Source: an uncultured Alphaproteobacteria bacterium (GTDB taxonomy: Bacteria; Pseudomonadota; Alphaproteobacteria; Rs-D84). Taken from it: a DNA stretch of 64,000 nucleotides. The notes under the pieces were generated by a model that saw only the letters and a list, made by a program, of their open reading frames with translations, made no database searches and was not told where the DNA came from. Location: contig CALXMC010000006.1 of NCBI GenBank assembly GCA_944389385.1, forward strand, positions 1-64,000, in the 5' to 3' direction. Position numbers and translations under genes: made by a program. Below are positions 62,605 through 64,000 of this stretch, in pieces; positions within the stretch are counted from its first letter, which is position 1; every line of letters begins with the position of its first letter.

Positions 62605-63027
62605 ATGTTAAACGGCATAAAAATATTTTCATCAGATGCAATATGGCGCAACATTTTGGCTGATTTGGGTGCGATTGTGTCTGATGTGTTGGATGCAACG
62701 TGTGTAAATTTCGATTCATTGGAATTAAATTTACCCGCAACGCCAATTGAAATCCAGACCGCAATCCAAAACGAAATTGACGGCAACATACAATTGTTGC
62801 ATAAAATATTTGGGCGCACGGTTCATTTACCAAGGGTCCAGGCACAAATTGTAATATTGCTGTATAAAACCGGTGGAATGTCTGCATCAGATTTGCGGGG
62901 GGCGTTGGGGTATTCGCCAAATGCGACGACACATGCGGTTGACACTGCAATATATCAACTGCGTCGAATATACGGGCGCGATTTTATTATAAACATGGAT
63001 GGGGTATATAAACTTGGCCGGATATAA
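62605..63027 (+). CDS. Hypothetical protein with C-terminal winged helix
   Basis: A 140-aa product. The last 55 residues (GGMSASDLRGALGYSPNATTH, AVDTAIYQLRRIYG, INMDGVYKL) resemble an OmpR-type winged-helix DNA-binding domain. The N-terminal half lacks a receiver aspartate. It overlaps birA by 29 nt, so it is co-translated with it. Confidence 0.65.
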   Translation: MLNGIKIFSSDAIWRNILADLGAIVSDVLDATCVNFDSLELNLPATPIEIQTAIQNEIDGNIQLLHKIFGRTVHLPRVQAQIVILLYKTGGMSASDLRGALGYSPNATTHAVDTAIYQLRRIYGRDFIINMDGVYKLGRI

Positions 63028-63679
63028 ATTGGTATCTTTTGACAAAATCCCCAGTACGCAAAACCATGCGCTGAATATGGTGGCGTCTGGTGATGCGTGC
63101 GACCATATTGTAATTGTGGCGGATGCTCAATCGGCGGGACGTGGCCGGTACCAGCGTACTTGGGTTTCGCATCATGGTAATTTGTATGCAAGTTTTATAT
63201 ATGATTCAGATGAACGGGATCCGCGGTTATCTTATGTTGTTGCGGTTGCAGTTGCCGAGACTTTGATTTCATTTGGTATACATCCAAAAATAAAATGGCC
63301 AAATGATATTTTAATTGACGGAAAAAAGGTTTGCGGAATCTTGATTGAATATGCGGCGCGGTTTGTGATTGTTGGTATTGGGATAAACATTAAATCGAAT
63401 CCGACGGTTGATAAATACGAAACAACCAAGTTGGATAATTTTATATCGATTGAAAAATCAGACTTGTTAAGTAAACTGATGAAAAATCTGGACAGATGGC
63501 GTCGTGCAGATTTTCCACTGGTGCGCGCGCGTTGGATGGATTTGGCAACTGGGTTGAACAAAATGGTTAAATATCGCGGCGATATTGTCGAGTTGATTGG
63601 AATTAACGAAGTCGGGGCGTTGGTGCTGCGCAATGGAACGCGATATGTGTTGGCGTATGGTGACGAAATCAGTATGTAA
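62999..63679 (+). CDS. birA: Biotin--protein ligase
   Basis: A 226-aa product without the N-terminal repressor domain. ADAQSAGRGRYQRTWVS is the biotinyl-AMP loop, KWPNDILIDGKKVCGILIE the catalytic core, and IVGIGINI a further signature. It attaches biotin to carboxylases. The small C-terminal domain is present. Confidence 0.9.
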   Translation: MGYINLAGYKLVSFDKIPSTQNHALNMVASGDACDHIVIVADAQSAGRGRYQRTWVSHHGNLYASFIYDSDERDPRLSYVVAVAVAETLISFGIHPKIKWPNDILIDGKKVCGILIEYAARFVIVGIGINIKSNPTVDKYETTKLDNFISIEKSDLLSKLMKNLDRWRRADFPLVRARWMDLATGLNKMVKYRGDIVELIGINEVGALVLRNGTRYVLAYGDEISM

Positions 63680-63690
63680 AAATTATTTTC

Positions 63691-63719
63691 TTGACATTTA
63701 TGCTTAAATGTGATAAAAT
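63691..63719 (+). promoter_or_regulatory. Strong sigma70-type promoter
   Basis: TTGACA (63691-63696), 17-bp spacer, TAAAAT (63714-63719). Directly downstream of birA, pointing to the hairpins and the last gene. Confidence 0.75.
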
Positions 63720-63745
63720 ACTGCACATCAAAAGGAATAAGTGTG

Positions 63746-63770
63746 TCCGCGGGAAACCGGCGGATTTTTT
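63746..63770 (+). terminator. First terminator between promoter and the last gene
   Basis: TCCGCGG GAAA CCGGCGGA with one bulge, followed by T7; about 20 nt from the predicted transcript start. Confidence 0.7.
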
Positions 63771-63774
63771 TATT

Positions 63775-63803
63775 GGTCGCACATTTCGTGCGACCAATTT
63801 TTT
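63775..63803 (+). terminator. Second terminator before the last gene
   Basis: GGTCGCAC ATTTC GTGCGACC followed by AATTTTTT, an ideal intrinsic terminator, ending 35 bp before the next start codon. Confidence 0.75.
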
Positions 63804-63837
63804 ATTTAACAAAAAATACGAATGTATGGGGGGACGT

Positions 63838-64000
63838 ATGCAAATTGCATGTATAAAAAATCCCGATGAAAAACAACGAACGATATACCAAATTGCGCGC
63901 GTTGTATATGCTGAAACGCATGCTGTTTCATTGCAAGCGGTGGAAGCATTAACGTCTATGATTAAAAATATTTCTGTTACATCTGGACGAAATATTTCGG
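63838..64000 (+). CDS. Cell-wall hydrolase (SleB-like), N-terminal part; runs off the window
   Basis: ATG 63838 has GGGGGG Shine-Dalgarno. The 54 visible residues include IARVVYAETHAVSLQAVEAL, close to the start of Hydrolase_2/SleB domains (YAEA/T-x-G-x-S-L). The active site region would follow outside the window. No signal peptide is seen, unusual for SleB. Confidence 0.5.
   Translation, partial: MQIACIKNPDEKQRTIYQIARVVYAETHAVSLQAVEALTSMIKNISVTSGRNIS

Overview
The window looks like a chromosomal segment of an uncultured, AT-rich alphaproteobacterium, probably an anaerobic, host-associated (gut-type) lineage. Pointers are a ZapA gene with its small coiled-coil partner, an alphaproteobacterial-style repressor DNA-binding domain, LpxI, a divergent LptE, ParC, LPS and outer-membrane genes, and a class III (oxygen-sensitive) ribonucleotide reductase. 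The standard code is used (TGA is a stop). The taxon is inferred from gene content only.

Accessory half, 1 to 27.5 kb. This part is AT-richer and dominated by nucleases, regulators and unknown genes. It opens with the tail of a DpnII-type restriction enzyme, then a Rossmann-like/nuclease protein, an HNH protein, and an overlapping pair of an 889-aa membrane protein and a 324-aa protein. Two direct repeats of about 1.3 and 1.4 kb (7006-8310 and 16441-17870) carry the same small module (89-aa unknown gene, DUF488, OB-domain relic). The first copy is decayed. They bracket a cargo of a WYL regulator, an ankyrin protein, a tight five-gene operon (PD-(D/E)xK nuclease, small beta protein, Cys-rich protein, MBL/beta-CASP hydrolase, FtsK-like motor), an HNH endonuclease and a DUF4143 ATPase. 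After the second repeat come a PcfJ/leucine-rich-repeat fusion, an MFS transporter, a tandem AAA+ protein divergent from a second WYL regulator, a second HNH protein and a uracil-DNA-glycosylase-like protein. The region ends at the 3' end of tRNA-Glu, a classic island boundary.

Core half, 27.5 to 64 kb. Housekeeping genes include parC, zapA, an lptE-holA-map-radC operon, an acyl-CoA ligase, rpmG, tRNA-Asp and tRNA-Leu, gapA, miaA, priA, a VirB11-type ATPase, a lipoprotein PPIase, lpxI, two outer-membrane barrels, a 23S rRNA uracil methyltransferase and birA. Between them lie less ordinary systems: two PRD1-P5-like muramidase proteins, one in an operon with a pilin-like protein, and a Slam (type XI secretion) gene with an adjacent candidate surface-lipoprotein client.

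Most notable are three things. (1) The anaerobic ribonucleotide reductase appears split: nrdD (42080-44128) stops just after its zinc knuckle, and the glycyl-radical C-terminus is encoded by a separate 59-codon gene with its own strong Shine-Dalgarno, followed by nrdG. Two NrdR-like boxes precede nrdD. (2) A likely minus-strand small RNA at about 61880-62052 has a sigma70-type promoter, a terminator and a 29-nt almost entirely pyrimidine loop complementary to Shine-Dalgarno sequences. (3) A leader or ncRNA at about 45094-45240 has mutually exclusive pairings next to a terminator. GC-rich interspersed repeats and tandem partial copies of tRNA-Leu mark further rearrangements.
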